DNA of 64,000 bases, from NCBI RefSeq assembly GCF_013100865.1, contig NC_048304.1, forward strand, positions 32,019,277 through 32,083,276. The letters are read 5' to 3'. This stretch comes from Trachemys scripta elegans. Its lineage: Eukaryota > Chordata > Testudines > Emydidae. Below are positions 44,601 through 59,600 of the stretch, in pieces; within the stretch, counting starts at the first letter, position 1, and the number at the start of each line of letters is the position of its first letter. The position numbers and the translations under genes were made by a program. The notes below the pieces were generated by a model, which made no database searches, was not told the origin of the DNA, and was given only the letters and a program-made list of their open reading frames with translations.

Positions 44601-47600
44601 GCACGGTCTCCCAGTACAACAGGCTGCCTGTTCCTCTGCTGGGGCTCCACCTCCCTCCCATGACCCTGCTTCTCCCCCTTTGCCTTCCAGAGATGTTCTT
44701 CTCCATGGCTGCCATGACGAGCAGCGTGACCTCCATGCGCTCAGTCAGTGATCTCTCTGATATCGAGCTCGACTCTTCTGTGCACAGCGACTACAGTGCC
44801 TGCCCCCTGCAGCCGCCTTCCTTCGCACCGGGGGTGAGAACTCGCTTTTGGGGGGCAGAGTGGGAGGGCATAGCTGGCAGCATCTGGCACTGTTCCCCCC
44901 TCGGCTCCCCCCCTTTCCCGTGTCTAGAACCAGGCAGAGCCCTCTGAAGCTGTCTGTGCCTGCTCTGCTCCGTCCCGGGAGCACCTTGCTGCCACCAAAC
45001 CTCGTCTGTCCCCCCTGGTCTGGCTCCGCATCCCTAACCTCCGCTTCTCTCTGCAGCTGATCCTGAGCAGCCCCAGGCGCTACGGCCGCTCCCCCTTTGC
45101 TGCTACGCTCCCGGGCCTGCAGGGCCTGAGCAAACTGCCAGGTGAGTGGGGCCCGTCCTGCTGGGTTCGTGCTGCGCTTCAGTGGGGAGCGTGGGGTTCC
45201 ACCCAGTGCTGGGAAGGCAGTGGGGTTGGGGTTTGGCGGGGTAGAGCAGCAGGGGCTGGCAGCCCGGACTCCTGGGTTCTCTCCCAGGTCTGGGATGGTA
45301 AGGGGCTCTAGTGAGTTAGAGCGGGTGGAGGCCTGGGAGTCACTGCTTCTGGGTTCTATTCCCTGCTTGGGGGGCTGCAGGCTTAGAGTCCATCCCTGAA
45401 GCTCGCTGACTGTAGAAGGCTTCCTTCACTCATGGCTGAAATCTGACTCAGCCATCTAGGGGTAAGTGTACACACCTCTGGGGTGGAGCGTGGGCGCTGT
45501 TTATACAGGGATCCCTCACCTGACGCTGAGATGCAACTGCCTCTAGGTTGGGGCATGGGGGCTGCCACAGCCAGGTGAGTTTGAGCGAGGTAGAAGGCAA
45601 TAACCCCCAACTGGAATTTGACTGGGGCAGCTAGGTTAGTGCCTCACCCCTGCGGGGGATCAACAAGCAAGAAGGGCCTCAGTTTCCCCCTCCACCCTGA
45701 CCCTTCCCCTTTGGAAGACCATACCTCCATTGGCCTAACCCCTCTTTCTCCCTGTGAAGTTCTGGGGCCCAGGGCTCCTGGGTTCTATTCCCATCACTGG
45801 GCTCCCACCAGCCCCTCCTGCCCCCCACCACAACTCTGCCATTGCCTGGTAATCCCAACCTGCAGCCCCTTCTGCTGTGGGGCATCCCCTGCTTGGAGGG
45901 AAGAGTGCCCTAGCAGGTTTCCCAGAATCCTCTGGGGGTTGGTTGTAATGCACCAGCTTTACCTAGCGTGGGAAACCTGGTGTGAGCCCTGCAATGGGGA
46001 GGATGGCCAGTTGTAGTCCCTTTGCTAGCCAGACTAGCCCAGGAGTGTTAGGACTAGCCTGGGGGGTGGGGCGCTCTCACTGCCAGGACTGTCTGATCCG
46101 AGGTGCCTGATCTGTTGCAGGCAAGGCCCCCCAGCTGCCCTCCCTGGAGAGCCTGCGGCCGGAGACGCTGCTCAGAGTTACGGTGGGCGGCCTCACCCTG
46201 ACGGTCCCGCATCAGTGCCCTGGCCCGCCTGCCCCTCCCCATCTGGCCCAGCATTTCTTTGCCGAGTTGGCCTTCTTCAAAGACTCAGCCTTCGGTGGGC
46301 GGGACTTTGGGCATCTGCGCCAGTGCTTTGAGAAGGCCTGTCCTTGCAGTAACCTCAGGTAGGCTGGGTGCAGCTCCCTGCCCCTCGTGGGGGACACACG
46401 ATACACCCTGGCTGCTCCCTACCCCAGTCTGGGGCGTGGTGCGGAGGCAGGTACCAGAGGATGTTTTAGATGTATGATCTCCAGGGGACTGGGGCATTGG
46501 GAGGTGGGGTCAGCATGGATTGTGAGGGGAGGGTACGGCACCCCTAGTGCCATGCTGGGGTATTGGGGCTAGCACTGATTGGGAAAAGGAGAGCACCCCC
46601 GTTCCATTCTGTGCAGCACAGTGCCCCCTAGTATCGCTCCTGAGGCACTGGGGTAAGCACTGACTGTGAGGGGACAGTGTTGCCCCCCCCCCCCCCCCCC
46701 AATCCTTGAAGTCTCCCATCCATGTGCTCACTGTCCCTGTGCCTGCTTAGCTTGTAACATCTGCCTGGGCCACAGCACTGGGGCTGTCAACCCCCCCCCT
46801 TCACCCCCTGTAGGCTGACTCCGCCTTCCCACCCCCAGGCTTACTGGAGCAGCCCTACAGGTCACCTGCCAACAGAGAGCAGCTGGCTCCCTGCGTGTGC
46901 TCAGTTCGGAGGTGAGCTTCGGCATGCTGGAGATTCTGGAGTGCCTATGGGCCAGCGCCAGCCCGGAGCGCAGGCAGCAGAAGCCGGAGTACACCGAGGT
47001 AATGGATGGTGAGCGGATGGCAGAGCCACGCCCAGGGCTGAGCATTGGGGTCATGGCTTTCCAGCTCTCCTCACTTCTGACCTGACCATGGCTGTTGCTT
47101 GGAGGTGTCTAGGAGGATGAGACCTCAGCCTGCAGTCATGGTGTGCTGAGCCCAGGGTCAGGGCTGGCTATGGTGGGGAGGATCTGTTTTGCCTGGGAGT
47201 GGGGGAGTGCTCCTGCTATCTGTACTCCATGGGCTCTGCCTGAGAGGAGCAGAAGAGCACGTGCAAGGCAAGGATCAGAAGGGTGTGAACCCCAAGGAGG
47301 GAGGGGAATTATTGTTGTGGGCAGGGGGAAGCTGGGCCAGCTGATACCCAGGCAGGGCTAAGCCAGTGGTATCCTAATCCAGAGGGTAAAGGGCAGGGGT
47401 GAAGTGTTAGAGCCCTGGCAGAGTCACCCCCAGTGAACACCCAGTCACCAGGCTGGTGTATGGATCCAACCTTTGGATCCCACATGTTTTCAAGCTCGCT
47501 GGGCCTGAGCAGCATCCAGTTGTTGTCTCGGTCCTGGCCTTGCTGACAGGTTCTGGAGGTGCAGACTCCCTTTCTGGCCCTTCTCCTTGAGAGGTGGGGT

Positions 47601-50600
47601 GCTGCTGCTCAGTGCCGTGGGCCCCCAAACCAGTGCTGACGCTTGTCCCACATCTCCCCAGTAGCTTATGCATGCTGCTCCCAGGGCTCTACCTTCGTGA
47701 GCTCTCCGGTTTATAGATAGTTCAACCCTTTGGGACCATGTTGCAGTTAGAGCAAGGGACCCAGACTTCGGAAAGGGACTCCTTAAACCCCCCTCTCCAC
47801 CCCCAGTGCACACTCTGCTCTTGGACAGCACAAGAGAGTTCGGATCTGTGGACGAACACACAACACCTGAACGCAATCCCTCCCTCCGAGCCCTGCCCAC
47901 TCCTAAGAGTCTTTTGGGTTCTGGTCAGTGTCATTCAGGGAGGCCAGGGCCCTCCTGCTCCGCTTCCTGGTTCTGCAACGGCCTGGTCCCTTGGCTAAAG
48001 CATTTCTCTTTGGAAAGCCATTTCTGACACCGCTTCCTGCCTCTCTTCTCACGCTGGGCTTTTCCATGCTCTGGCACTGCTGGGCACAGGGGTTGTTAAA
48101 CATCCATGACAAAGAATGCCCCACTGGTGAGGAAATGGAAGCAGGGAATGATGAGTAGGCGTTGGATCTACCTGGATCCGTAGATCTCTTGTGCTGTCTG
48201 AACAGTGATGGTTGCAGAAATTGTTCTGCAAGTCTGTCTGCTGCCTTCCACTATCACATGTCCCAAAGGGTTAAGCTATAAACCAGAGTGCCCTGCCCAC
48301 AAGTGAAGTTCTGGGAAAGGGCCGGTGTAAGCTGCTGGGGTGTATTGGGGGAGGGAGGACAAGGAGATTGTGGGCCTAGGGAAGCTGGGCTGCAAGGTCC
48401 CACTTCAATGGAGGGATGTCTGACAGTCTGTGCCCAGGAAGTGCACCAGAGAAGCCAAGGACAGGGATGGTGACTGAAGCCTGCACAGACCAAGGGGAGC
48501 TTAAAGCCCACGGGTCCAAACACAGTAGCCTGGTGTGTCCAGCAGGGGGCGCACTGCCTCGCCAGAAACGGTCTATTGAAAGTTGATGGCCCTGTTTCAG
48601 CTTCTCAGACATGGTCTGTTTTCTGCCACAGACCGGAAGGTCTAATCCACATGGACTGTTCCAGTCGCAAACAGCAAATGGAATTCATCAGTCTACGTAG
48701 ACTTATTCCCTTAGTGGTTACAGCGAGATCCCTGTTGCATGGTATGCTGCACTGGCTTGGAGAACAGACTGTGTGTGGGCTAAAGGAGACGAGACCTGAT
48801 GACTCTGTCCATTTTTAGGAGCGGACCAGGCCACCTGAGCCTTCTGTCCCTGACAGCCACTGTGCCAGCACCTGATGGGATGAAACCCCTCCCCAGAGAA
48901 GGGTGGGTGGGTTGTGGGGCAGCTTGAATCCGTTCTTGGGAAACTGACCAAGCGTCTCATGTTTGGACCTGCTGCACAAGCCTTCACCCCACTCCTTCTC
49001 TCTACAGCTAATGACCTTCAAGAACCCCAGTGCCTTCACCTATAACTCCTCGGCCCGGCCCTGCGCCCAGATCCACTACAAGCAGTCCGAGAAGCTGCCA
49101 TCCAAAGTGAGCAGCAGCCTGAGGCCGGAGGGTGTCTTGAGATTCAGTGCAACTGGCGTATTTTTCTCCCCCTTTGCCCCACTCACAGGGACCAGAGCCA
49201 TCGCAGGCTGCCGCTTGATGGCATTGCACTGGGTCCTCACAGCAGGGAGGTGGGGGGATGCTGGCTGCCCTGGGTTATCGGTTTTGCTGTGATGGGAGCA
49301 CTCCTGGGAGCATTGGTCCTGTCCCTCTGCCTGGGAGTGGAAGTTCTCATGAGGTCAGAGCTTTGTTGGTTCTGCCTGGCTATTATTAAATTACATTCCA
49401 GTAACACTTGGAGTCCCCAGCTGAGATGTGGAGGAGGAGGGAAAGCCCCATTGTGCTGGGCACTGCACAGTCGCAGTGAGATGGTCCCTGCCCGAAGAGC
49501 TCAGTCTGTTTAGACAAAGGAAGGGTTATTCTCATTTACAGATGGGGAAACTGAGGCAGCAAGTGGAGAAGTGACTGGTCCAAGGTCACACAATGGAATA
49601 GTACCAAAGTGTCCAGAGTCCAATCCAGTCCCTTAACCACATGCCCACCCTTCAACAATGTGCCTGAATGGGTGGGGGGAGAGGAGGTTGGTGCTCTGTT
49701 GGCTTGGCCTGTGGATGGCAAGAGCTCTCCTGAGGTTGGTACTCCATTGGCCTGGCCTGACTGTGGCAGGAGCTGTCCTGTGGTCAGTCGGCTTGACCTG
49801 ACATGTGGCCAAGTGCCAGTAGGTCTCAGTTCCACGCGCTGGGACCTGCAGGGACACGTAATCTTACACAGCCAGATTGGGTGGGGCTGCATCAGCAGCA
49901 GAGGAAGCCAAGCAGGCAGAGACAGAAGGAAGCCCCAGCCTCCCTGGGTGACCCTAGAATAACACATTGGCAATTGCAAGAGACCCTACAATAATACAAC
50001 AGTCTGTACAGTCCCAGATGACCGGGGCCAGCACCTGAGCTTCCCCCTCACTCCAGTGCTCTGTAGAACGAACCCCCACCCCCATCCCCACCCCCACATA
50101 GAGCAGCATCTCCCCTGGCTGGGGAGGCGTTCCCAGGGCTCCGATGGCTCTATCTCTCCCTGCAGAGCAATCTCAAGAAGGCTGGGGCTAAGCGAAGCTC
50201 GGAGCTGTTGGCGGAGCTGGCAGAGTTCCACTCTGATGTGGACCTGGGGGTCCTAGACCGGCTTGGGTCCCTCCTCCATCTGGCAGCATCGGCATCCATG
50301 CAAGATCAAGCCCCTGGCCTCCATGCAGACATGCATGTGGTGAGTGTGGGGGATGGAACATCTGCCAGGAGGGGGTGTCGTTCCCAGATGGCTGCAGAGG
50401 AGGAGGTGCTTATGCCTGCAATGGGTGGGGGACCTGGAGGGAGACCAGGCTCCTGTTAATCCTTTCCTCTCTCCCCCTCTTGTGGCTGGGTGCCAGGCAG
50501 AGTCTCTCCATGCCCCCGAGAGGCACACAACCGTGCGGCTGGCAGCACCCAAGGCCACCCTGCGCTTGCAGTTCCCAGTGCCGGACCTGCGGCCCGAGCC

Positions 50601-53600
50601 AGAGCGTCAGCCCTGGATGGAGAAAGCTGTGCGCAAAGAGAACCTACGACTGGAGCTGACTGATGTGGTGTTCCAGACGGAGCTGCGGGCAGGGCCAGGG
50701 GGTCATGGGGAGCCCACCCGGCTGGAGGTGACCTTAAGCGACCTGCATGGTGAGCATGGGAAGGGCTGAGCTGCAAGGCCTTCTGGGAAGTCTGTCGCTG
50801 ACCTGAGTGGTGCTCACTGTTCCCTATGGAGGTTAGGAGGCTGCTGTAGCCTCTGGGCTAGTAGACTTGGACAGTGGCTGCTCTGGCTCTAAGATCCATA
50901 GGTCCAGGGTTGGGTCCCTGCTGCCAACAACCCTCCTGGGGGTGTCTTGTTCCCCTAAGGGGCTGGAGGGCAAATCCAGGCTGCAGGGACGAGGCACAAG
51001 GCCCACAGGGACCCCCTCTGTTCAGGTTGAGTTGGGGGGAACATGAGGCCCCATGTCTCCTGCTGTAAAATAGGAAGGGGATGTTTCTAAATGGATCCCT
51101 TTTGGTTTTGTAGACCCTACAAAAACTTGAATGCTCTAACCAGAGCCATCCTGACACCGTTCTTTATTCTAACCAGTAGACTGCCCTCCCAGTCTGCCAG
51201 ATCCAGGAATAGAACCCAGGAGTCTTGGTTTCCACTCCCACCTCCATTTGCTTTAACCATTAGACCCCAGAACAGAACCCAGGAATCCTGATTCCTGTGC
51301 CCCTCCCCACTCTGCTCCCACAGCTGGAGATGGGATAGCCAGGAGTTCTGCATCTTTACTTCTCCCCCAGCCCCCTTACAAAGCCCTCCCAGGTGTAGGG
51401 TAGAAGGGCAGTGTTTGGGAGGGGGTGGGGGTGTGTCTGGGCACTGAGTCAAGCCACTCTCCTTGCAGGTCTATATGAAGACGGTGAGAGGCTCTCTGTA
51501 CCCTGCATCCGGGTGAGCAAAGCCCTTGACCCTGCAGCCAAAGGACCGGGCAAGAAATACCTCTTCCCAAAGTGAGTCTGCTTTGGGGGGCTGATCTCCC
51601 CACCCCATGTGCACCCTGGTAGGAGCAGCTCCCTCCGCCAGAGCCCCTCCCATCCCACCAGCTCCTTCCCTCATCTACATCTTGGCTGATTGTCATCCGA
51701 TCATACATCCTCTGGTTTCATGGAGCGCCCCCTGTGGTGGTGCCCAGGGTTGGCGGGGGGTGGGGAGCTCAGATGTGTTGGGGGCAACATTTCATTGCAG
51801 CATCTGAGACGGGGGAAAGTAGCCCCGTATGGGGTGGGGGTCTACATGGTTCACCCTGTACCCTCTGACTTTCCCTCCCACCGGCCCTGCGCAGGATCAT
51901 GGTGACCCTGACCCCCCAGCACAGCCTGTCCCACTGGGACTTGGCGATGGACAAGGAGGAGATGGATCTGTCAATGGTGGAGAGTCCCTGTGAATTGCGG
52001 CGGCCCGAGCCCTCCCCCTTCTCTTCCAAAAGGACCATGTATGAAACTGAGGAGGTAAGGGGGGTGGCCCTCCCTGGCGCTCAGTGGGGAGGCGATAGTG
52101 CTGAGGGTGGGAGCATGGAATGCCCCCTGCCTGCCAGAGGGTCTGATCCCGCCAGGAAAGGCGTGAGTGGTCTCTTTGGGGCAGGTGGCTTTGTTAGTCC
52201 AACAGGATACAAGGAATGCAGCAGGGAGGATCTAGGGTATGGGCTGAATGATCCTGAGGGAGGAACCAATTGGGGTTCTCAACCCCCTTCCATATCAGGA
52301 ACCATATCTCAACCCCCTTTCCATCTAGCTTGGGCTCTCTCCTCCCATTAACCAGTAAGGAAAGGACAGGGGGAGGTCGTGACCCCTTACATGGGGGTCA
52401 CAGCCTCCATGTTGAGAACCCTCCTGTTTAGTAGTTGGTTGGCCAAAGCAGGTGCCTGTTCCTTTAAGTCTTTAATCCCACCTGTGCTGGCCTCCCCCCA
52501 AGATGGTGATCCCTGGAGACCCTGAGGAGATGGCAGATTTCCAGGCCAAGACAGTGGCTGCTTCACAATATGTCCTAGAAGTGACCCTGCCAAGTGTCCA
52601 CATCTTCCTGCCTAGCAAGGAGATCTACGAGAGCATCTATAACAGGTATCAGGGGAGGGATGGGAGGGGACATCTAGCTGTGTATCCTGGCTGGCAAGGA
52701 GCAGCCACAGGGCCAGGCAGCCTCTAGGGATCAGACCCTGAATCCTCCCTGCCTGCCCCCTGGACTCTTGACCTTCCATCTGCAGTGCGGGGCACTGGCA
52801 GTGCCCAGCTCACGTGGACCAGGCCCTGCCTGTGCTTGGGGTTGGAAGAGCTGTCGGCTGGGGCGGGCCAGGTCTGAGCAGATGGATCCCAGGTGGCCCA
52901 AGGCTCCTGGGTTCTGGTCCCAGCTTTGCAATGGGCTTGGTTTCTAATGGTTGGTGCAGGGCAGGGCTGGCAGTCAGGGCTCTTGGGTTCCATCCCCACC
53001 TCTGCTGCCAACTTGCCAGGTGATCTTGAGCAAATTGCTTTCTGTGCCTGTCTCCCCACCTGCAAAATGGGAGATGGCGCCTATTGAGTGGCCCATCTTG
53101 TTCCCTGCAGCACCCTAGAGACACCCTGTGAGAATATTCGGTGGTGAGCTCTCTAAGGCAGGGGCCGTCTCCTTCTGTGTCAGTACCAGGCTCAGAACCA
53201 GGCAGGCCAGGTCTATAACAAACACCGCTGGGCCTGGGGAAGGATTGGGGGTGCTTTGAGGGGCTCCTGGGCTAGGGGAGACAAAGGCAGTTGTGGGTGT
53301 GAAGCATCTTTCCTTTCCTTCCCCAGGATAAATAATGACTTGCTGATGTGGGAGCCAACCAGCCCATTCCTTTGCTCCTCCGGGCCTGCGGGGGGCGCTG
53401 CACCCGGGACCTTCTTCTCCAGCCACCCGCCCCCTCCCAAGTATTGGCAGGACAACTTCAAGATGTGCAAGTCTGCCTTTAAACTGGGTAAGGAGCCAAG
53501 CCCCTCCCCCAAACCTAAAGAGAGGTTCCTATCACCCGCACTGACCTGTGAAGCCTTAATGGAAATGGGGAGTGAAGGATTCTAGGTGGGGAATAGCATC

Positions 53601-56600
53601 ACGGTTGCTTGCTTTGTGATGGATGCAGGATAAGGAAAGGGGCTTGTGGGTCCAGTCCCCAGCTCTGTGAAGGTAGCAGAGGTCTAGTGGTTAGAGCAGG
53701 GGGCTGGGAGTCGGGACTCCTGGGTTCTATACCCAGCCCTGACGTGACCTTTGGCAAGACCTGCCCCTCTGTGCCTCAGTTTCCCCATGCAGCGAGAGCT
53801 GCCACTAACCCTCCTCTTCCCTGTCCCCGTCAGACTCGGACTCTGAGGATGAGGACTCTCACTTCTATTCAGTGGACGAGGCGGTGGCTCAGCGGAGGAA
53901 GGGAGAGCAGCTGAGCCTACGCCAGCAGAGCCGTTTCTCAGCCGTGGTCTCTATCCTGAAGGGCAGGGTGACGGCTCTGTGCGAGGCCAAGGTGAGGGCA
54001 ACCCCTAGGGACCCACTGCCAGGCCATCTCCTCTGAGCCCCAGCTAGACAGGGCCTGGCCTGGGCACTGTTTGGATGGGAGATCTCTGGGTGCTGCAGGG
54101 AGCAGGGGAGCGGAGCCCTTCCCTCTGAGCCAGTGGGGGTCCCAGTGTGGCACTAGGTGGCGCTGTGCTGCAGGGACCAGGATGGGGGCTACTGCTTTTC
54201 CCTAGAACTGAGCTACTCCTTCTAGTGTCCAGGACAAATTCAAACCTGGGTCATTCTCCTCTGCCTCTCCAAATGCCCACCTGTCACCCTTCAACTCCCT
54301 CTGGAATTCCAGTTAGGTACTGGGTCCTTCCCTACTGTACCATGCTGCTGTGTGCTGTTTAAATAAGCCTTGCACCCCTCCTCAGAGTTGGCTGCATCTG
54401 AGCCCAGGTGAGGGATCTCTATATAAATAGCCTCACATCCAACCCCAGATGCTGCTGCTCCTCGGTGCTGGGTGACTGTTGCCATTTGACCCTTTGGGAT
54501 GGAAGGACAATGGTCTGCACTGGGGCGTCTGACCCTTGTCCTCCTTCCCCTCTGCCCCCAGGGTGAGGCGGGGAAGAAGCTGGATGACTCCCATGGAGAG
54601 ATCGTGCTGGATGTGGACAACTGCACCATCTTCAGCGTGTCCCAGTACAAGGGCCAGGAGGAGCTTGGCTACCTCTGTATAGAGTCTGAGAGAGTCACCC
54701 TTTATCATAAAGGTATGGTTCAAACTGCGGGGCGGGAGGGTGGGGGGGAGCTGGGAGTCAGGACTCATGGGTTCTGTCCTGAGGGGGGTCTCGTCAGTTA
54801 GAGTGGGGGTTCTGGTCCTGTGTCTGATGAGCTGATGCAGTGGGGGCTGGGAGCCAGGACTCTCCCACTGAGCCATGGATTCATACCTATCCCCATGTAG
54901 TGGCAGGGGCCCAAGGTTACAGAATAGATCCCAGGGCTGCCAAGTCGCAGCCCTGCTCTCTGGCACACTGGGACCCATTTGCCTTCTTCAGAGCCCTCCG
55001 GGGGGGCACTGTAGGGATCTCATGAAGTGCTGTGGAGCTGGGGTTTCACTTGGCCCATCCAGTCCAAAGGGCAGCAGGTAAGGCCTGCGCTGCCCTCTGT
55101 GCCCAACCTCGTGGTGACCTCCAGTGGGAGCAGCCAATGGGTCAAAGAGGCAGCTGGACTAAGGCCAGGAGGCAGTTCCCTGCAGTGGGGATTGCAAAGG
55201 ATGAGGCTCTTGCACCCAGCGGACGCTCAGAGTGGGGTGGGGGGACATCTAGGGTGGAGGTGGGTCTTAAAGAGACAGAGCAATGCTGGAGAGGGTGGGG
55301 ATGCAGCTGCAAGAGTTAATACCGAGGTCATATCAGTAGCTGTCGGAGTGGGTTATGAAGGAGGTCAGGATCATTACCCCCCATTTTACTTAGGGAGAGA
55401 GGGGCAGTGACTCTACCTGGCGTCACCCAGCAGGCCAGTGGCAGAGCTGGGAACATAGGCTAGCTCTCCTGAGTCCCAGGCTAGCGCTCTGTCCCACAGG
55501 GCACTGGGAGAGGGTTGGTGGGAAGGATGGCTGGCCAGCCAGCGGGCCAAACTCTCTCTGTCCCCTCAGCTGTGGTAGAGGACTACTTCCTGGCCAGTCG
55601 TTTGGAAATCCCCAGCTTCACCCCCCCTGACAGGCTGCACCCCACAATCTACTCCTCGGAGGAGGGGGTGCTGAGCGGGCTGGCGGGTGGCAGGAAGGAC
55701 AGGCCCCTCAAGATGCTCTCGGCTGCCATCCGCATCAACCTGGACTTGAAGAAAAACATCAAGGTATCTTGTCTCCACTCTCGGGGCTATGGAGGAGGGG
55801 AATCAGCTGGGCGGGCTCCCTCTGCTCCCCCTTCTCCAAACAGGCTAAGAGCCAAAGCAACTTCTCCCTGGGATGCTGCATGTATTGTTTAACTTAAAAC
55901 ATCTCAGCGCCAGCTTTCATCTGACTTGTCTGTTCCTAGAGGCTATTTCCCTGTAGGATTTCCTCTGTTCCTTCCACACCTCGGAGAGCCGCTGGGACGG
56001 TCCTGTCTCCCTGTGCACTGCCCCCTGTGGCATGAACGGCCATGGGTCTGGATGGGGGGGCCCAGCTGGGGTGGATTGGCATGTGGGGGTGCTAGAAGCC
56101 TGCTGGTCTGGTGGGTTAGGGGGGAGATGTCCTAAGGGTGTTCATAAATGGATTCCCCCCATCCTGCCCCTTACAGAGCCTTTCCCCATCTGGGGGGCGT
56201 CTCCCTGATTTTTAACTTTGCTTCCCCAATCTCCCCTTTTGCAACCCGAATCCAGGAGTTCCTGGTCACCTTGAGGCTCGAAGGGGCCACCATGCGACAT
56301 CACATGGCGCTGACCAATCAGAGCTGGTACACACAGGTACGTCCTGAGCCGGAAGTACCCGTCCTGGAGTGAATAGCAGAGGGAGCTCTGCAGTGTAGCA
56401 GCCACGGGGCTGAGGGAGACTTGGGGCCAGGCGTGGAAGCTGGGCCAACACCAGCGTGGCTATAAGGTGTGGAACTTTCCCAGGGGACAGATTGGATGCT
56501 CCATGGCTTGGACTTGCGCCCTGGTGTCCAGCTAAGGGGAGTCAAACTCATTCATTGGGCAGGGCCCAAATCTCTGTTTAATTGTGGCAATTCTTGCCCC

Positions 56601-59600
56601 TTGCAGGCGTAAGCCCCCACCCGGTTCCTTCCGCTGCCATGATCAACAGTGGAATAGCTGATCTGGACCAGAGGGGGCATTGCCCAGTGGTTAGGGTGTT
56701 CACCAGGGACTTGAGGCCTGGGCTCAATTCCTGGCTCTGCCATAGGCTGCCTGTGTGACCGTGGGCAAGTCTTTGGGCCTCTTTTTCCCTACTTATAAAG
56801 TGGTGATGGAGTGAGGCTGGGTGTCTGAATGGCTAGAGCACTGGACTGGGACTTGGGAGACCTGGATTCTATTTCCAGCTCTGCCACTAGCCTGCTGTGA
56901 CCGTGGGCAAGTCATTTTGCCTCTCTGTGCCTCAGTTTCCCAATCTGCCGTGGGGATAAGAACCCTGCCCTGCCTCCAAGGGGTGTTTGTGAGGATAAAT
57001 CTGGTACGGATTGGGGCCAGATGAGAGTGTCAAGTGGAAAGGTCAGCTCTGAGACTAGCAGGTCGCTGTGTCACTTTCACTCAGTGCAGCTCCCGCATCT
57101 CTCAGCCATTGGCTCAGGCTTTTGGCAGACTCAGGCAGTTGCTATGAAATTGGTTATACTCTAGGCACATGGAGGCCTAAAAACTGACTCCTTTTTTCAT
57201 GAAAGCTGAGATTCTGGCCAACACAAATGCATTGGCCAGGCTAGATCTGTATGTCCGACACCCCTGGTCTAAAGAGAATCCTCCTAGTTCAACCACAGGG
57301 GACTGGGGCTGGATGCAGGGAGCGGGGGAGGTGTCCTCCAGCTCAGGGGATCGGCATGGGCCTTTCTGCCCCTATGAAGACCTGCTGTCTGGGGTGCACA
57401 CGCTCACACTCTCGCTCTTTCAGCTGATTGACTTCCTGGACGTACTGGACGATCCGATTCTGGGCTTTGTCCCCCCAACGGTCATTACGGTGCTGCACAC
57501 CCACCTCTTCTGCTGTGCGGTTGACTACAGGTACTGAGGGGAGCAGAGGCGAGTGGGCCGCATGGAGAAAAGGGTGGCTGTAAAATAGGAGAGGCCCTTG
57601 GCTGTTTGTACAGGAGGAACAGAGGTGAGACAGAGAAGTTAGATTGGCAGATCTGGTTTGAGGGAATCCAGACTCCCAGGTTCTGTCCCAGCTCGGAGAG
57701 GCAAGTGGAATCTAGTGGGTTAGAGCAGGGGGGTCTGGGAACCAGGACTCCAGGGTTCTATCCCCAGTTCTGGGAGGGGAGTGGGGTCTTTGTTAAAGCA
57801 AAACCTGGCCTGATCTCTGCTGTCTGCTCTACTTCTTATCTTGGCATCTTGGAGACTGGATGCGTTGGTGGGAGCCTCTGTCACCTTGAGATAGTCTCAG
57901 GTGGGACAGGAACACTGGCCCGGCCAGAGAGGATCAGAACCGAGCTCCATCTGGTTCAGTATCCTGTCTCCGGCTGTGGCCAGTACCGCATGCTTCAGAG
58001 CAAGGAGTAAGGACCCAGCAAAGGGCAGCCGTGGATCATCTGTCCCCTGTGAAGGCTGCGATCCCATCTTGGCGGGGGGGCTGTGGGATAACCCTGCTGT
58101 GCGGGGACTCTTCCTGGCTCCTTTAGCCCTCCTATCACGCCCCACCCTCACACTGGTTCAGTCACTACCATCTCACCCCTCAGGCCCCTGTACCTCCCCG
58201 TCCGCGTGCTCATCACGGCCGAGACCTTCACCTTGTCCAGCAACATCATTGTGGATACTTCGATCTTCCTGCTCAGGTAGGCGTCATCCAGCTGGGGACA
58301 ACCCAAGAGAGCTGCCCTCTCCAGGGAGGGCCTGTCTCTCCCTGGGCTGGTGAGATCAGGGGGCTTGAGACCTGTTCTCTCTGGGCCGAGCCTGGGCTGC
58401 GCACAATAACCAAGTGCTGGCTTGTGTGGAAGAAGTTGGGGTCAGCAGCTCTGGAGCTGCCATCGTGCGGGTGCCTGGATGCCATGGTGGTGGGCGCAGT
58501 AGAAGGAGCCCAGTATGATGGAATCCTGAGTGATTTCTCTGCCTATGTCTACTCCAGTTACCTGGGGTGTAGCTGTGAACTGCTGGGCCGGGTGCGCTTA
58601 TTGCAGGAGTCTCACACCAGCTGGCACCCTGTATTCCATTCCCTGCCCCCCTGAGCCAGCCAGTCTCCCCACCCTCGGGCCAGGCAGAGCCGGCACTGCT
58701 AGAAGGCCCTATATCCAGTTCTCCATCCTCTCGAGCCAGCCAATCCCACTGTTCTGGGGGCCAGATCAGAGCCAGCACCCCTAGAGAGGAAAGGCCCGTG
58801 TGCCATTCCCTGTCTTCCCACCCTGGGCTGGATTGGCACCAATGCCCTCTAGAGGGGAAAGGACCCATGTCCTATTCCTTGAGCCACCGCTCCCCGGCGC
58901 TTACTCCCTTGGCCCAGGGTGGGAGCCAGGGTCCGTGTAACAGGGCCAGAAGGCCCTGCTGATACCTATTGCACTGTGTGGGGCCCTTGGGTTCATAGTT
59001 ACTGTACAATAATGGACAAGATCTTGATTGTATTCGATCGGGCTGGCATGTGCCTACTGGAGGGGCGGCAGGGTTTAAGTCACTCTCCCCTTCCCCCAGG
59101 TTTATTCTGGATGACTCTGCCATCTACCTGTCTGACAAATGCGACGTGGAGACGGTCGATCTGCGGAAGGGTAAGAGCTGGACGGGCCGCATGTCCGTCC
59201 TTCTGCTGTGCTCTGGGCACTGAAAACAGCAGCAATTTGAAAGGCTGCTGGGGAGCAGCAGGTGTCCCTCAAGCATCATGCCCCCATAGCCCCTTAGGCT
59301 GGGCTCTCGGCAGGTCTTTCAAGCTAAGCAAGCTTGCACCTGGTCAGTATTTGGATGAGGGAGCTGGTGCTCATAGCCCAGCGTGGTGGCAGGCTGCTCT
59401 GTAGAAGACACTCCGTATTGCTTAACAATTTTCCATCTGTGGATTTCAAGGGGCTTCCCAAATGTTTGAATGGATTTAACCGTCCCCCGTCCTGGGTGTG
59501 TTAATTGCTGCAGGGAAACTAATACCCAAAGAAGGGGGGGGAGGACATGCCCAAAGAAGAGAGAGAACATGGAGCAGAACCCAGGAGTCCTGACTCCCAG